This document shows, in pieces, positions 17,406 to 25,200 of a stretch of DNA of 47,432 nt. The stretch covers positions 1 through 47,432 of the forward strand of contig JAOXRT010000018.1 in assembly GCA_025800365.1 (NCBI GenBank), written 5' to 3'. The stretch comes from Cellvibrionaceae bacterium. GTDB taxonomy: Bacteria; Pseudomonadota; Gammaproteobacteria; Pseudomonadales; Cellvibrionaceae. Both the position numbers and the translations under genes were made by a program. The notes under the pieces were generated by a model that saw only the letters and a program-made list of their open reading frames with translations, was not told the DNA's origin and did no database searches. Each line of letters begins with the position of its first letter. Position 1 is the stretch's first letter.

Positions 17406-17981
17406 ATGAGTGACGACGAAGATTTTTTTCGCCAGAGCATGGCCGATGTTCAGCCTATTAAGCAGCCTAAGCGCGTAAACCTAAAGGCCGAGAAAGCCAG
17501 CAACCCGGGCCTAGAGCATCGTAAAAAAGCGGCAGTAGAAGAAATGCCTAGCCACCAAGGTGATCCGCTGTCCGATGAGTGCATTGAGCCGCTTGATCCG
17601 TTAGAAATTATTGGCTACCAGCGCCCAGGTGTGCAGCATGGGGTATATAAGAACCTACGCTTAGGTAAATACCAAATCGAGGCGCGCTTGGATCTGCACC
17701 ACAAAACGGTAGAACAGGCTCGCCGCTCGGTTTATCAATTTATTAAAGACTGTATTGAGCATGATATCCGCTGCGCCCTAATAACCCACGGCAAAGGTGA
17801 AGGCCGTAAAGACTCTGGCTTAATTAAAAGTGCGGTGGCCCATTGGTTGCCCCAGATAGATGCTGTTTTAGCATTTCATTCCGCACAAAAGCACCACGGT
17901 GGGGCTGGTGCAACTTATGTTATGCTGAAGAAGAGTGATAAGAAGCGCCAGGAAAATATGGAGCGGTTTTCTAAGCGTTAG
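17406..17981 (+). CDS. smrA: Smr-domain DNA endonuclease SmrA
   Basis: A 191-residue protein with a charged N-terminal half (MSDDEDFFRQSMADVQPIKQ) and a C-terminal Smr domain from about residue 95. The domain shows LDLHHKTVEQARRSVYQFI, the LITHGKGEGRKD motif and the final AFHSAQKHHGGAGATYVMLKK. These match the E. coli SmrA type (about 190 residues), a stand-alone Smr protein related to the MutS2 C-terminus with nicking activity in vitro. Here the usual LDLHG is LDLHH. It is last in the run starting at 15676. The next gene begins about 70 bp later and looks unrelated. Confidence 0.85.
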   Translation: MSDDEDFFRQSMADVQPIKQPKRVNLKAEKASNPGLEHRKKAAVEEMPSHQGDPLSDECIEPLDPLEIIGYQRPGVQHGVYKNLRLGKYQIEARLDLHHKTVEQARRSVYQFIKDCIEHDIRCALITHGKGEGRKDSGLIKSAVAHWLPQIDAVLAFHSAQKHHGGAGATYVMLKKSDKKRQENMERFSKR

Positions 17982-18054
17982 AACTGAATGATTGGGCGAA
18001 ATGTATAGCCCAATGTTGCTGGAGCAGCAGATTCTACTTAACAAGGAACGTGTA

Positions 18055-18990
18055 GTGAATAGATTTACTAAAGTACTTTTTATCTCTAGCTTGCTAATAG
18101 CTGGAGGTGTTTTTTATCAATATTTTTATCAGGAAGAACCTGAGAGCTCTCGCGCTGAAGCTCGTTCAGACTTACCTACTACTGAAGGTCCCGACCGGGC
18201 CGTCACCGACTCCAATACCACTGCTCCTTCGAAAATAAGCGCTAAAAAGAAAGCTGAGAAGGTTCTCGGTACTATCTCTAGCCCTTTTGGGGATCGCTTG
18301 CCTGGATATGTTAAGGCTGAATTGAATGAGATAAATCAAGTTTCTAATGAAATAAAATACGGGCTAGAAAAAACCGGTTTAAATGATTCTAATTATGATG
18401 AGCTGCTGAATGCTATTCTAGATGGTGATATGCCGACTGTAGTGGCATTTTTCAAATATCTGGAACATTGCAGACGCTTTGATATTGTGCCTGAATCCGA
18501 TGACCAAGAAGATCCTAAAAAATGGTGTGGAAGTTCCAAGCGGTTTTTAGATAAGCGGAATCGCCAAGGACTTTACAGCGTGACCGACATTTTGTCCGTA
18601 TATGAACAGTTGGCTCATGCTGGTGGCCAGTTAGAGCAGATAAGCTATGTAAATCTGGTCTCATCCGCTATTCACTCGGACGAATATAGCGTACAAAAAG
18701 AAGTGAACGATTGGGTAGCTCGTAGAGCTTATGTGCGAGAGTTAAGTAATGAGCGTGCGTTACATTTTCCTGAAACTTATATGTTGGCTTTTATGTTCGA
18801 TTATATGAAGGGGAGCTACGGGCAGGATAATATTCCTAGGGCGAAAGCTGCTGCTATCTATATGGAGAATATTGGTAAAGCTGAAGGAATTTCTGATGCT
18901 TTTTTTGCAGACTATCCTATCGATGAGGCAAGTGTAGAAAGGGAGCTTGCGTGGCTGGAGGCTGAGATACAAAGGCGAAAGAATCAATAA
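18055..18990 (+). CDS. Membrane-anchored protein of a tandem family, member 1 (unknown function)
   Basis: About 311 residues when started at GTG 18055, which has AAGGAA 6 bp upstream and puts the membrane helix (KVLFISSLLIAGGVFYQYF) directly at the N-terminus; the frame is open back to 17992. After the anchor come a Ser/Thr/Pro-rich linker and a helical domain outside the membrane. Two cysteines lie about 20 residues apart (EHCRRFDIV and KKWCGSSKRF). The C-terminal half (WVARRAYVRELS onward, ending in DEASVERELAWLEAE) weakly resembles the two following proteins, so it is probably a diverged paralogue. No known domain is recognised. Confidence 0.6.
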   Translation: MNRFTKVLFISSLLIAGGVFYQYFYQEEPESSRAEARSDLPTTEGPDRAVTDSNTTAPSKISAKKKAEKVLGTISSPFGDRLPGYVKAELNEINQVSNEIKYGLEKTGLNDSNYDELLNAILDGDMPTVVAFFKYLEHCRRFDIVPESDDQEDPKKWCGSSKRFLDKRNRQGLYSVTDILSVYEQLAHAGGQLEQISYVNLVSSAIHSDEYSVQKEVNDWVARRAYVRELSNERALHFPETYMLAFMFDYMKGSYGQDNIPRAKAAAIYMENIGKAEGISDAFFADYPIDEASVERELAWLEAEIQRRKNQ

Positions 18991-19048
18991 TGGCCAAAGT
19001 TGCTATATAGAGATTTGATGTTGTGACCGGTATAAATATGGACGTTTT

Positions 19049-20029
19049 ATGCAAAGAAAGCTGATGATTATTTTTATAGCCATTATTTTTTCTTATATCG
19101 GCTATCGATCATTTTTCACTGATCCAGAGTTTAATTCTGAGGGAGTGGCCTTGCTTGCTTCTGAGCGGCGTTCAGTAGAGGATAGTTCTTCACAAGGTGG
19201 TGCTGAATTTTCTGATCCGTCGCCTGCGGTGGCTCCATCCATTAGCTCAAGCAATAACTTTTCACCCCGCTCTTCTATTACTCTTCAAGAAAGCAAGCAC
19301 TCAGTAAATAATCAACTAAAGCTACTCGCTCAGGCATATAAGCCAAATGCAGAAGTGATAGCTAATGTCGAGCGCTTTGAGAATATTCAGTTTGAACTGT
19401 TAGAAGAAATTGATGAAATTATCCTAATGAAAGAAGGGGATCTTAAGCAGGCAGAAGATCCAGACGAAATACCAGCCTATGCTGAAAACAAGGCCCATAA
19501 AAGTGATGATGTGTATGAGTTGGCTTTATTTACGCAATTTATAGGTGAGTGCTTTAGGGGTGGGTTTAAGGATAAGCCTGCTTGTATAGGAACTTATGGT
19601 ACAAACATTAATAGACTATCCATTCTGACACCTAGGGCGATCGATAAGTTAGATCAATTGGCTTTGCAGGGGGATTTAAAGGCGCAGTCTCTCTATCATG
19701 CCTCCTTGTTAAGTGCGGTCGATAATTTTGATATGAATACCGCTAGAGATACGGAACTATGGTTGCAGCGTCGTCAAAGAATGATCGGTTATAGCTTAAA
19801 GTTCGCAAGAGCTGGGTCAGCTCTCGCGACTAAACAGCTAGCGAAGCTATTTGATAGTAGTGAATATATTGAGGCGCAGCCTTTTTGGGCAGCAGTGTTC
19901 TATAGTCAACTGTCAATCTTAGATAATAGCGGCGACTTCGAGCTTCAGGGTTTAGTCTCGAATCATGACTTGGATGAAGGTGAGATAGAGCAAGCTAGGC
20001 AGGATTTGTTTGATAAAGACAGTTATTAG
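19049..20029 (+). CDS. Membrane-anchored protein of a tandem family, member 2 (unknown function)
   Basis: A 326-residue protein with an N-terminal anchor (LMIIFIAIIFSYIGYRSFF) and a Ser-rich linker to about residue 80, then a mostly helical domain. A cysteine pair sits in GECFRGGFKDKPACIGTYG. The C-terminal region matches member 3 closely in order and wording: TARDTELWLQRRQRMIGY, KFARAGSALATKQLA, AQPFWAAVFYSQL and a final ELDEG-like NHDLDEGEIEQARQDLFD. Such short helical pairs recall Sel1/TPR-type solenoids, but a match cannot be claimed. It lies 58 bp after member 1 and 7 bp before the likely start of member 3. Confidence 0.65.
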   Translation: MQRKLMIIFIAIIFSYIGYRSFFTDPEFNSEGVALLASERRSVEDSSSQGGAEFSDPSPAVAPSISSSNNFSPRSSITLQESKHSVNNQLKLLAQAYKPNAEVIANVERFENIQFELLEEIDEIILMKEGDLKQAEDPDEIPAYAENKAHKSDDVYELALFTQFIGECFRGGFKDKPACIGTYGTNINRLSILTPRAIDKLDQLALQGDLKAQSLYHASLLSAVDNFDMNTARDTELWLQRRQRMIGYSLKFARAGSALATKQLAKLFDSSEYIEAQPFWAAVFYSQLSILDNSGDFELQGLVSNHDLDEGEIEQARQDLFDKDSY

Positions 20030-20036
20030 GCTTTGT

Positions 20037-20984
20037 ATGGGAATACTAAAAGGAAAGTTAAACATCACGTTTTTGTGTATTTTTCTTCTTGTTGGAGTTT
20101 TCCTTCTGTGGCAAAAGGGTAGTGTTAATTCGAATACCTCTGTAGAGACAGGGCAGGGTGCAGACAGCTCGCGCAATGTTATTGCCGTTGATAAGCGTAA
20201 GCATCAACTATCTAAAGCCAATCAAAATCACTCTCCTACTCAAAGAATTACGAAAAGTAAGGAGACCCCCGACGTCAGCTTTCCCGCTAAGCCAAAAATA
20301 ATTACGATGGCAGACCTGGCTACCTGGGATGAAGTACAGCAACTAGCAGTTGTTTGGCCGGGTATGAAGGAGAGTATTAGAGAGTTTGCCAGATCATATC
20401 GGTTCGAAGGCAGTGATAGTAAAGAAGAAGTTAAAGCTGTAATTGATTTGGTATTAGAGGATTCAGCAAAAGCTAAAGCAGCCGCCCTACAGGAACTAAG
20501 ACATATCATCTATTGGTGCGATGATGGTCACGCTGGACACATCGATTGCAATCAGGTACATAAGTGGATTTCAAAGCAGGAGGAAGGAGGGAAAAAGTAC
20601 TCTGTTTTTGAGCAGATAGAAAAGCTTGCTACGGCGGGCGACCTTTATGCTCAGTTTATATATCCACATAATCTGCACTATGCCGCTAGATCTGGAGAGG
20701 TTAATACCGCACGAGATATTCAGCTATGGATGGAGCGCAGGCAGCGCATGATAGAATATTTGGTTAAATTCGCCAAGGCGGGTGAGGTGGGGGCACAGTT
20801 TTATTTAGCGGCCACTTTCGAGGAAAATCACTTAATTAAAGCTAATCCATTTTGGTCGGCGGTCTTCTATAAGCAAGTAAAACTGCACTTTGGTGAGTAT
20901 CACCCATATGAAAATTTGGTCGAGCTTCACGAACTAGATGAAGCCTTAATCGAAAAAGCCCGACAAGAATTCTTTGATAACTAG
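20037..20984 (+). CDS. Membrane-anchored protein of a tandem family, member 3 (unknown function)
   Basis: About 315 residues from ATG 20037; an in-frame TTG at 20010 would overlap member 2 by 20 bp and is less likely. The N-terminus is a basic stretch and one membrane helix (ITFLCIFLLVGVFLLWQ). A linker follows, then a helical domain with a cysteine pair in YWCDDGHAGHIDCNQVHKW. The segments TARDIQLWMERRQRMIEY, KFAKAGEVGAQFYLA, ANPFWSAVFYKQ and HELDEALIEKARQEFFD align with member 2, showing clear duplication. The domain would face the periplasm, where the Cys pair could form a disulfide. The gene ends 1 bp from the convergent LysR gene. Confidence 0.65.
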   Translation: MGILKGKLNITFLCIFLLVGVFLLWQKGSVNSNTSVETGQGADSSRNVIAVDKRKHQLSKANQNHSPTQRITKSKETPDVSFPAKPKIITMADLATWDEVQQLAVVWPGMKESIREFARSYRFEGSDSKEEVKAVIDLVLEDSAKAKAAALQELRHIIYWCDDGHAGHIDCNQVHKWISKQEEGGKKYSVFEQIEKLATAGDLYAQFIYPHNLHYAARSGEVNTARDIQLWMERRQRMIEYLVKFAKAGEVGAQFYLAATFEENHLIKANPFWSAVFYKQVKLHFGEYHPYENLVELHELDEALIEKARQEFFDN

Positions 20985-20985
20985 G

Positions 20986-21879
20986 CTAACTCATATATTC
21001 GCCAAATAAAGTAATCACCTCCCTAACCATTGGGATGCACTCCACCTCTGGTTTCACAAAACATCTGCAAGTCCATTGGGTTTGTTGCGCTAGCGGTTTT
21101 GAAATCAATTCTTCGCTGATAAGCTCACGATAGAAGATGGAAGCTGGTCCAATGGTGAGGTAGTCGCTATTGGATATAATGGTTTTTGCCATGGTGAAGC
21201 TGTTATAAATAATACTGGGCTCAAACACAATCGCGTTTGAGCCTTGCACTTCATTGCTCATAGATGCGGGTACAGTTGCGGATATTAGGCGGCTGCTACT
21301 TAAATCGCAACTGTCGATATGTTTATTGCCTGCCAGTGGATGTCCATGTCGCATAATGCAACTACATGGCTCGGAATAGTTCAGCACTTCGTGTAGATCG
21401 TTTTCAGCTTCGCTACTTGCGAATGGACCAATGGCAATATCGATGTGGCCTTGGCGTAGGTCGCGCAGTAAGTTTTCGGCTGAGTCCACATGAATACGTA
21501 TCGAATAATTACTTTCAGCTTCGGCGAAATCCAAAAGCACCTTTGGGATAAACAGTTGCTCGACAATGGGTCCCACGCCAATGGCAACGTGGCCGCCTTG
21601 TTTGTTGCTCATTAGTTCTAGTTGGCGGGAAACCACGCTAAGTTGTTGCTCTAACTCGCTCGCGGTCGCCTGTAAATACTGCGCTGCCTGAGTGCTTACC
21701 ATGCCACTGCTGTCGCGGTGGAAAAGCTCTAAGCCTAGCTTTTCTTCCAATCTATTTAAGCGCTTGCTTACCGTCGGCTGAGACAAATTTAGGCGCTCGG
21801 AAGCCTTATTGATACTGCCTTCTTCGGCGATAGTACTGATCAATTTAATATCTGAGATATCTAGCACAGGGGCACCCAT
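20986..21879 (-). CDS. LysR-family transcriptional regulator
   Basis: About 297 residues. The winged helix-turn-helix is near the N-terminus (DIKLISTIAEEGSINKASERLNLSQPTVSKRLNRLEEKLGLELFHR), followed by the linker helix and an effector domain starting near GHVAIGVGPIVEQLF. The frame extends to a TTG at 21927, but the ATG at 21879 puts the domain at the usual distance from the N-terminus. It is divergent from the SDR/tautomerase genes at 22067, the normal LysR arrangement, so it probably controls them. The inducer is unknown. Confidence 0.87.
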   Translation of the reverse strand: MGAPVLDISDIKLISTIAEEGSINKASERLNLSQPTVSKRLNRLEEKLGLELFHRDSSGMVSTQAAQYLQATASELEQQLSVVSRQLELMSNKQGGHVAIGVGPIVEQLFIPKVLLDFAEAESNYSIRIHVDSAENLLRDLRQGHIDIAIGPFASSEAENDLHEVLNYSEPCSCIMRHGHPLAGNKHIDSCDLSSSRLISATVPASMSNEVQGSNAIVFEPSIIYNSFTMAKTIISNSDYLTIGPASIFYRELISEELISKPLAQQTQWTCRCFVKPEVECIPMVREVITLFGEYMS

Positions 21880-22066
21880 ATGGCAGTTTTGATTTGGCAG
21901 CTTAAATCTAAGCCTGCTGGGCGGCAAGTGCTAATCAGCTATAAGGAAATTTCTTAGCCCTAGTTAAATCTTTTCATTACCCAGAGTGCGCTGCTCAACT
22001 TACACTGGGTTCGAGTTAGTGAAGTGTTTAACAACGCTAAGACAAGCTTCTTGGCTAGGAGAAAGA

Positions 22067-22780
22067 ATGGAAACGGCAATTGTTGCGGGAGTTGGTGCAG
22101 AGCGAGGGCTAGGGGCTCAGCTGTGCTTACGCTTTGCAAGTTTAGGGCTGCACGTATTGGTAGCAGGTAGAACCCAGGAAAAGCTATCGAAAATTGTAGG
22201 CATGATCGAAGCCGCGGGCGGTTCCGCTGAGGCGGTTTGCGTTGATGTTACCTCGGAAGAGCAGGTGCAGACATTATTTGCTAATACGCCAGGGACGTTA
22301 TCGCTGGCTATCTACAACGCTGGTAATAATACGCCGGGTGCCATCGCTGATATGGAAGCCAGTTACTTCGAGGCTAGCTGGCGAGTGGCTTGCTTTGGTG
22401 GTTTTTTATTTGCTAGAGAAGCGGCTAAGCGAATGACGGAGCAGGGCAAGGGCACCATTCTTTTTACCGGTGCAAGCGCTTCAACTAGAGGCAAGGCCAA
22501 CTTTGGCGCCTTTACCGCAGCGAAAGCGGGGCTTAGGCAAATGGCGCAGGCGCTAGCAAAAGAGTGCGGGCCGCAAGGTGTACATGTGGGCCATGTGATT
22601 GTTGATGGCGCCATTAACGGCGAGCGGGTGGCCACCCGTTATCCGGATTATGCAGCTCGCTTGGAAGCCGAGGGGCTTAACCTGGAAGGTATTGTTGATG
22701 CTTACGAGTATCTTTATGGCCAACCCTCAAAGGCTTGGACCTTCGAGTTAGATTTGCGAACTTCAACAGAGAATTGGTAA
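22067..22780 (+). CDS. Short-chain dehydrogenase-like protein with Phe in place of catalytic Tyr
   Basis: A 237-residue Rossmann protein. The start is ATG 22067 behind AGGAGA, not the upstream ATG of the longer frame. The cofactor motif is VAGVGAERGLGAQLCLRFA (about 5-23), and the NAG motif is YNAGNN (about 84). The catalytic Ser lies in FTGASAS, but where SDRs have YxxxK this protein has FGAFTAAKAG, so Tyr is replaced by Phe while Lys is kept. This variant is known in a branch of annotated SDRs whose activity is uncertain. It begins a three-gene unit with two tautomerase-like proteins, 3 bp from the next start, and is divergent from a LysR gene. Confidence 0.82.
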   Translation: METAIVAGVGAERGLGAQLCLRFASLGLHVLVAGRTQEKLSKIVGMIEAAGGSAEAVCVDVTSEEQVQTLFANTPGTLSLAIYNAGNNTPGAIADMEASYFEASWRVACFGGFLFAREAAKRMTEQGKGTILFTGASASTRGKANFGAFTAAKAGLRQMAQALAKECGPQGVHVGHVIVDGAINGERVATRYPDYAARLEAEGLNLEGIVDAYEYLYGQPSKAWTFELDLRTSTENW

Positions 22781-22783
22781 GCA

Positions 22784-23248
22784 ATGAAAAAGCTACAAGT
22801 GATTGCGAGCGTTCATGAAGGCGCTGTTTGGCAAATGAAGCACAAGCAGTTAGAGGCGGCTATTGCTGATGCCTATAGCCTGATACTTCCAGCGCCTAAG
22901 CTCACTATGGTTTGGCAGCGCTTGCCAGCCGGGCAAGCCTATTTGGCCGGCGAGCCTTCTACAACATCAACCGTTGTTGTACCTGTACCTAATGATATTA
23001 GTCCAGCCCAGCGTGAGCAATTTATGAATGCCGTGTGCCAGGAGTGGATGCGTATCACCGATTGCAGTGTGGACGAAATTATTGTGAATGCGATGAGCGA
23101 GGATTATCTATCCCGCTACACGGCCTTGTCGAAAAGTCGCTTAAGTAAGAAGAAGGTTAAAGCTCGTTACCTCGGCATGTTATTGGCGGCACTTGTTAAA
23201 AAGCCGTTTAGAGGCTACCTGTCATTTAATATAAATCTTAGGTCTTGA
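22784..23248 (+). CDS. Tautomerase-superfamily-like protein
   Basis: A 154-residue protein probably related to the tautomerase superfamily. The pieces LEAAIADAYSLILPAPKLTMVWQRLPAGQAYLAGEPSTT... then VVPVPNDISPAQREQFMNAVCQEWMRITDC resemble one beta-alpha-beta unit with its conserved helix. It starts MKKLQV, so it lacks the N-terminal Pro that acts as catalytic base in active tautomerases. The C-terminus is unusually basic (SKSRLSKKKVKARYLG, then a hydrophobic LAALVKKPFRGYL). It is packed between the SDR and the Pro1-containing tautomerase gene, and may form a complex with the latter. The family call is moderate. Confidence 0.55.
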   Translation: MKKLQVIASVHEGAVWQMKHKQLEAAIADAYSLILPAPKLTMVWQRLPAGQAYLAGEPSTTSTVVVPVPNDISPAQREQFMNAVCQEWMRITDCSVDEIIVNAMSEDYLSRYTALSKSRLSKKKVKARYLGMLLAALVKKPFRGYLSFNINLRS

Positions 23249-23257
23249 GGAGCTACT

Positions 23258-23644
23258 ATGCCACTGTATACCGTATCTACCCGTGAGGCACTAGATGGCG
23301 ATGTAAAAGCTAAGCTTGCCATGATGATCACCGATGTGCATTGTGCGCACACGGGCGCACCAAGAACCTTTGTGCAAGTTTATTTTGCCCAAAACTTACC
23401 TTTGGCTGAAGCTGTGGATTTAAATGTTCAGGCGTCGGTTCGCGCAGGGCGTAGCGAAGAGCTCAATAAGCAGGTCGAAGTGGATCTGATGCAACAAGTG
23501 GCGGATCTTAGCGGAATCTCGCTCAATCATATGAGCTTTAGTTTATTTGAAGTCCCTGCAAGCTGGGTGATGGAAGGCGGGGTTATTTTGCCCGAGCCAG
23601 GAGAAGAAGCCGAGTGGCTAGAAAAACATGGTCATGCTGGGTAG
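23258..23644 (+). CDS. Tautomerase family protein (cis-CaaD/4-OT-like)
   Basis: A 128-residue protein starting MPLYTVSTREALDGD, so removal of Met leaves Pro1, the catalytic base of 4-oxalocrotonate tautomerases and malonate semialdehyde or cis-3-chloroacrylate enzymes. The length is that of the two-unit trimeric type. KLAMMITDVHCAHTGAPRTFVQVYF is the conserved helix and strand after the first unit, and AGRSEELNKQVEVDLMQQVADLSG repeats the pattern in the second unit. AGGAG lies 7 bp before the ATG. It follows the other tautomerase-like gene by 9 bp. Substrate unknown. A REP-like hairpin starts 1 bp after the stop. Confidence 0.8.
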   Translation: MPLYTVSTREALDGDVKAKLAMMITDVHCAHTGAPRTFVQVYFAQNLPLAEAVDLNVQASVRAGRSEELNKQVEVDLMQQVADLSGISLNHMSFSLFEVPASWVMEGGVILPEPGEEAEWLEKHGHAG

Positions 23645-23645
23645 T

Positions 23646-23673
23646 AGGGTCAGAACCCGTGGGTTCTGACCCT
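23646..23673. repeat. REP-like hairpin, copy 4
   Basis: Perfect 13-bp arms AGGGTCAGAACCC (23646-23658) and GGGTTCTGACCCT (23661-23673) around a GT loop. It begins directly after the tautomerase stop codon and lies between convergent genes, so it may stop transcription, but there is no T-run behind it on either strand. Confidence 0.9.
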
Positions 23674-23692
23674 GTATAGTTTAAGCAAATGT

Positions 23693-24778
23693 TTAACTCG
23701 GGGCTACATGCCCCTCACATTCATGCTCATGCTCTTCATCTAGGTGCTTCTCGCCACACTGCAAACAATACTGATTAAAGCTGATTTGCAATGTCTTACA
23801 GGATCCGCACTCACGTTTAATACACAAGCCACAATACACACAGTACTTATTATCCGGGCTGGCGAATTTGCGATCACATGATGGGCAAATACCTTTGTGA
23901 ATTTTCTCGAATGAGTTTTCTAGGTTACGCTCGTTATTTTGTAAGCTGCTGCGACGGCTCTCTTCGTCACGCTGCTCCATCTCGCGTTTCTTTTCCAAAT
24001 AATCCTGCAGCTTGTTAATTAAGAAACGCCCTACCAAGAAGCAAGCCACGATGCCTACGATGGAGCGCACATAACCGCCATAGTTAGGGAAGTAAGGGAC
24101 TAATTCAATAAAGAAGGCGTACAGCGAAAAGTAGCCCCAACCGTAAACAAATGGCCAGTAACTGGAATTGCGATAACGTTTGAACAGAAACACTGCAAGG
24201 GCAAGTAAGGGTAGTACGAAGGCCAGGCGGATTAAAAATGCCTTTAAGGTATTGCTGCGTTCATCTTCGCGCATCAATTGGCGGGCATCCGATTTTAGCT
24301 CTCGGATTTCTTTGCGTAGCTTTTCGCTATCTTGGCGCAATAACAGTAACTGTTTTTCCAGCTGGTTTTCGCTTTGGGTCGCAGTACTAATCGCCACTCG
24401 TCCCTGCTCGATCTTTTTACGTATAGCTTCCACTTGTTGATTGCTTTGGCTGTCTTCTGTGACATAGCGCGAGGCCAGCATTTCTTTGTAGTTTTGTTGT
24501 TGTATGCCCAATACTTCTTTTAAGCCACTAAGCTCGGTTTGGACGCTCTGACGCTGAAAACCCAAGGTTTCCTGCTTTAGGCTGTTTTCGTCTTGCTGCT
24601 GCTCAAGCTGCGAGAGTTGCGCCTTATCCAAATAATCTTCTAGTTGAATGTTGGTATGCCGACTTGGCAGGTTTTTAATAATGAGAGAGCCGCCTTGTAG
24701 TAGGAAGTAGGTGAATACTAAGGCGATGATATGGAGGAATATATTAACGACTTTACTAAGTTGGCGACTGGATTTCAT
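23693..24778 (-). CDS. Membrane protein with long coiled coil and double zinc ribbon
   Basis: A 361-residue protein. Residue 13-30 is a first membrane helix (IFLHIIALVFTYFLLQGG). Residues about 45-172 are a long Gln/Glu/Lys-rich coiled coil outside the membrane. Three hydrophobic segments follow (about 178-200, 206-228 and 232-255). After a basic/acidic linker, the cytoplasmic end carries zinc-ribbon knuckles: CPSCDRKF with CVYCGLCIKRECGSC, and CLQCGEKH. The tail is His/Glu rich. The zinc ribbons may bind a partner protein or nucleic acid. No function can be assigned; neighbours give no clue. Confidence 0.65.
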   Translation of the reverse strand: MKSSRQLSKVVNIFLHIIALVFTYFLLQGGSLIIKNLPSRHTNIQLEDYLDKAQLSQLEQQQDENSLKQETLGFQRQSVQTELSGLKEVLGIQQQNYKEMLASRYVTEDSQSNQQVEAIRKKIEQGRVAISTATQSENQLEKQLLLLRQDSEKLRKEIRELKSDARQLMREDERSNTLKAFLIRLAFVLPLLALAVFLFKRYRNSSYWPFVYGWGYFSLYAFFIELVPYFPNYGGYVRSIVGIVACFLVGRFLINKLQDYLEKKREMEQRDEESRRSSLQNNERNLENSFEKIHKGICPSCDRKFASPDNKYCVYCGLCIKRECGSCKTLQISFNQYCLQCGEKHLDEEHEHECEGHVAPS

Positions 24779-24933
24779 GATAAGGCTCTAAAGCTTGGGT
24801 AGTGGTCGTGGATAGTTGTGCTCATAGTAGAGACTTGAACTATAGGGTCAATAGCTCTGTAAAAAGTATCACATATTGATACCTTGTGGCTTATTGCTGA
24901 GTGCTTTTGGGGCTGAGGCGAAAACCCGTAAGA

Positions 24934-25020
24934 ACGGGGTCAGACCCCGTTTCTAAAAAATAACCGAGCTCAATAACCCGCTATGTTGTCTTAGGTGAGG
25001 GGGCTGACCCCTTCACTTAT
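24934..25020. repeat. Bipartite REP-like unit A
   Basis: Starts with a 17-bp palindrome (8-bp arms ACGGGGTC and GACCCCGT around A) at 24934-24950, has a 45-bp spacer containing TAAAAAATA and GAGCT, and ends with GGGGGCTGACCCC (24999-25011) flanked by GTGA and TTCAC. The whole unit aligns with 25109-25192. It lies within the 421-bp gene-free gap between 24779 and 25200. Confidence 0.85.
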
Positions 25021-25026
25021 CCAGAC

Positions 25027-25063
25027 AAAAAAAGGGCCCCTTCGAATAAATCTTAGGAGCCCT
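25027..25063 (-). terminator. Intrinsic terminator for the scoAB operon
   Basis: Read on the minus strand, AGGGCTCC and GGGGCCCT form an 8-bp stem with one G-U pair and a 15-base loop, followed by seven T. It lies 138 bp after the scoB stop, with one repeat unit between the gene and the terminator and another after it. Stem and T-run are both strong. Confidence 0.85.
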
Positions 25064-25108
25064 ACGTACGGAAATCTGACTTACTGCTAAATTCTTTCTT
25101 TTTAAAAC

Positions 25109-25192
25109 CGGGGTCAGACCCCGCTCTTAAAAAATAGCTGAGCTTAACGAGCTGCAGTCTTTCTTAAGTATGGGGTCTGACCCCTTACTTAC
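25109..25192. repeat. Bipartite REP-like unit B
   Basis: Starts with CGGGGTC, A, GACCCCG (25109-25123), continues with a spacer again containing TAAAAAATA and GAGCT, and ends with GGGGTCTGACCCC (25172-25184) flanked by AAGTA and TACTT. It is a diverged copy of 24934-25020 in the same orientation. It begins 9 bp after the scoB stop on the minus strand side. Confidence 0.85.
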
Positions 25193-25200
25193 GGTATGTC

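Noticed and set aside
24779-25200. CRISPR-like array from the repeated GGGGTCAGACCCC motifs
   Set aside because: The motifs are palindromes at uneven spacing with homologous spacers, which does not fit an array.
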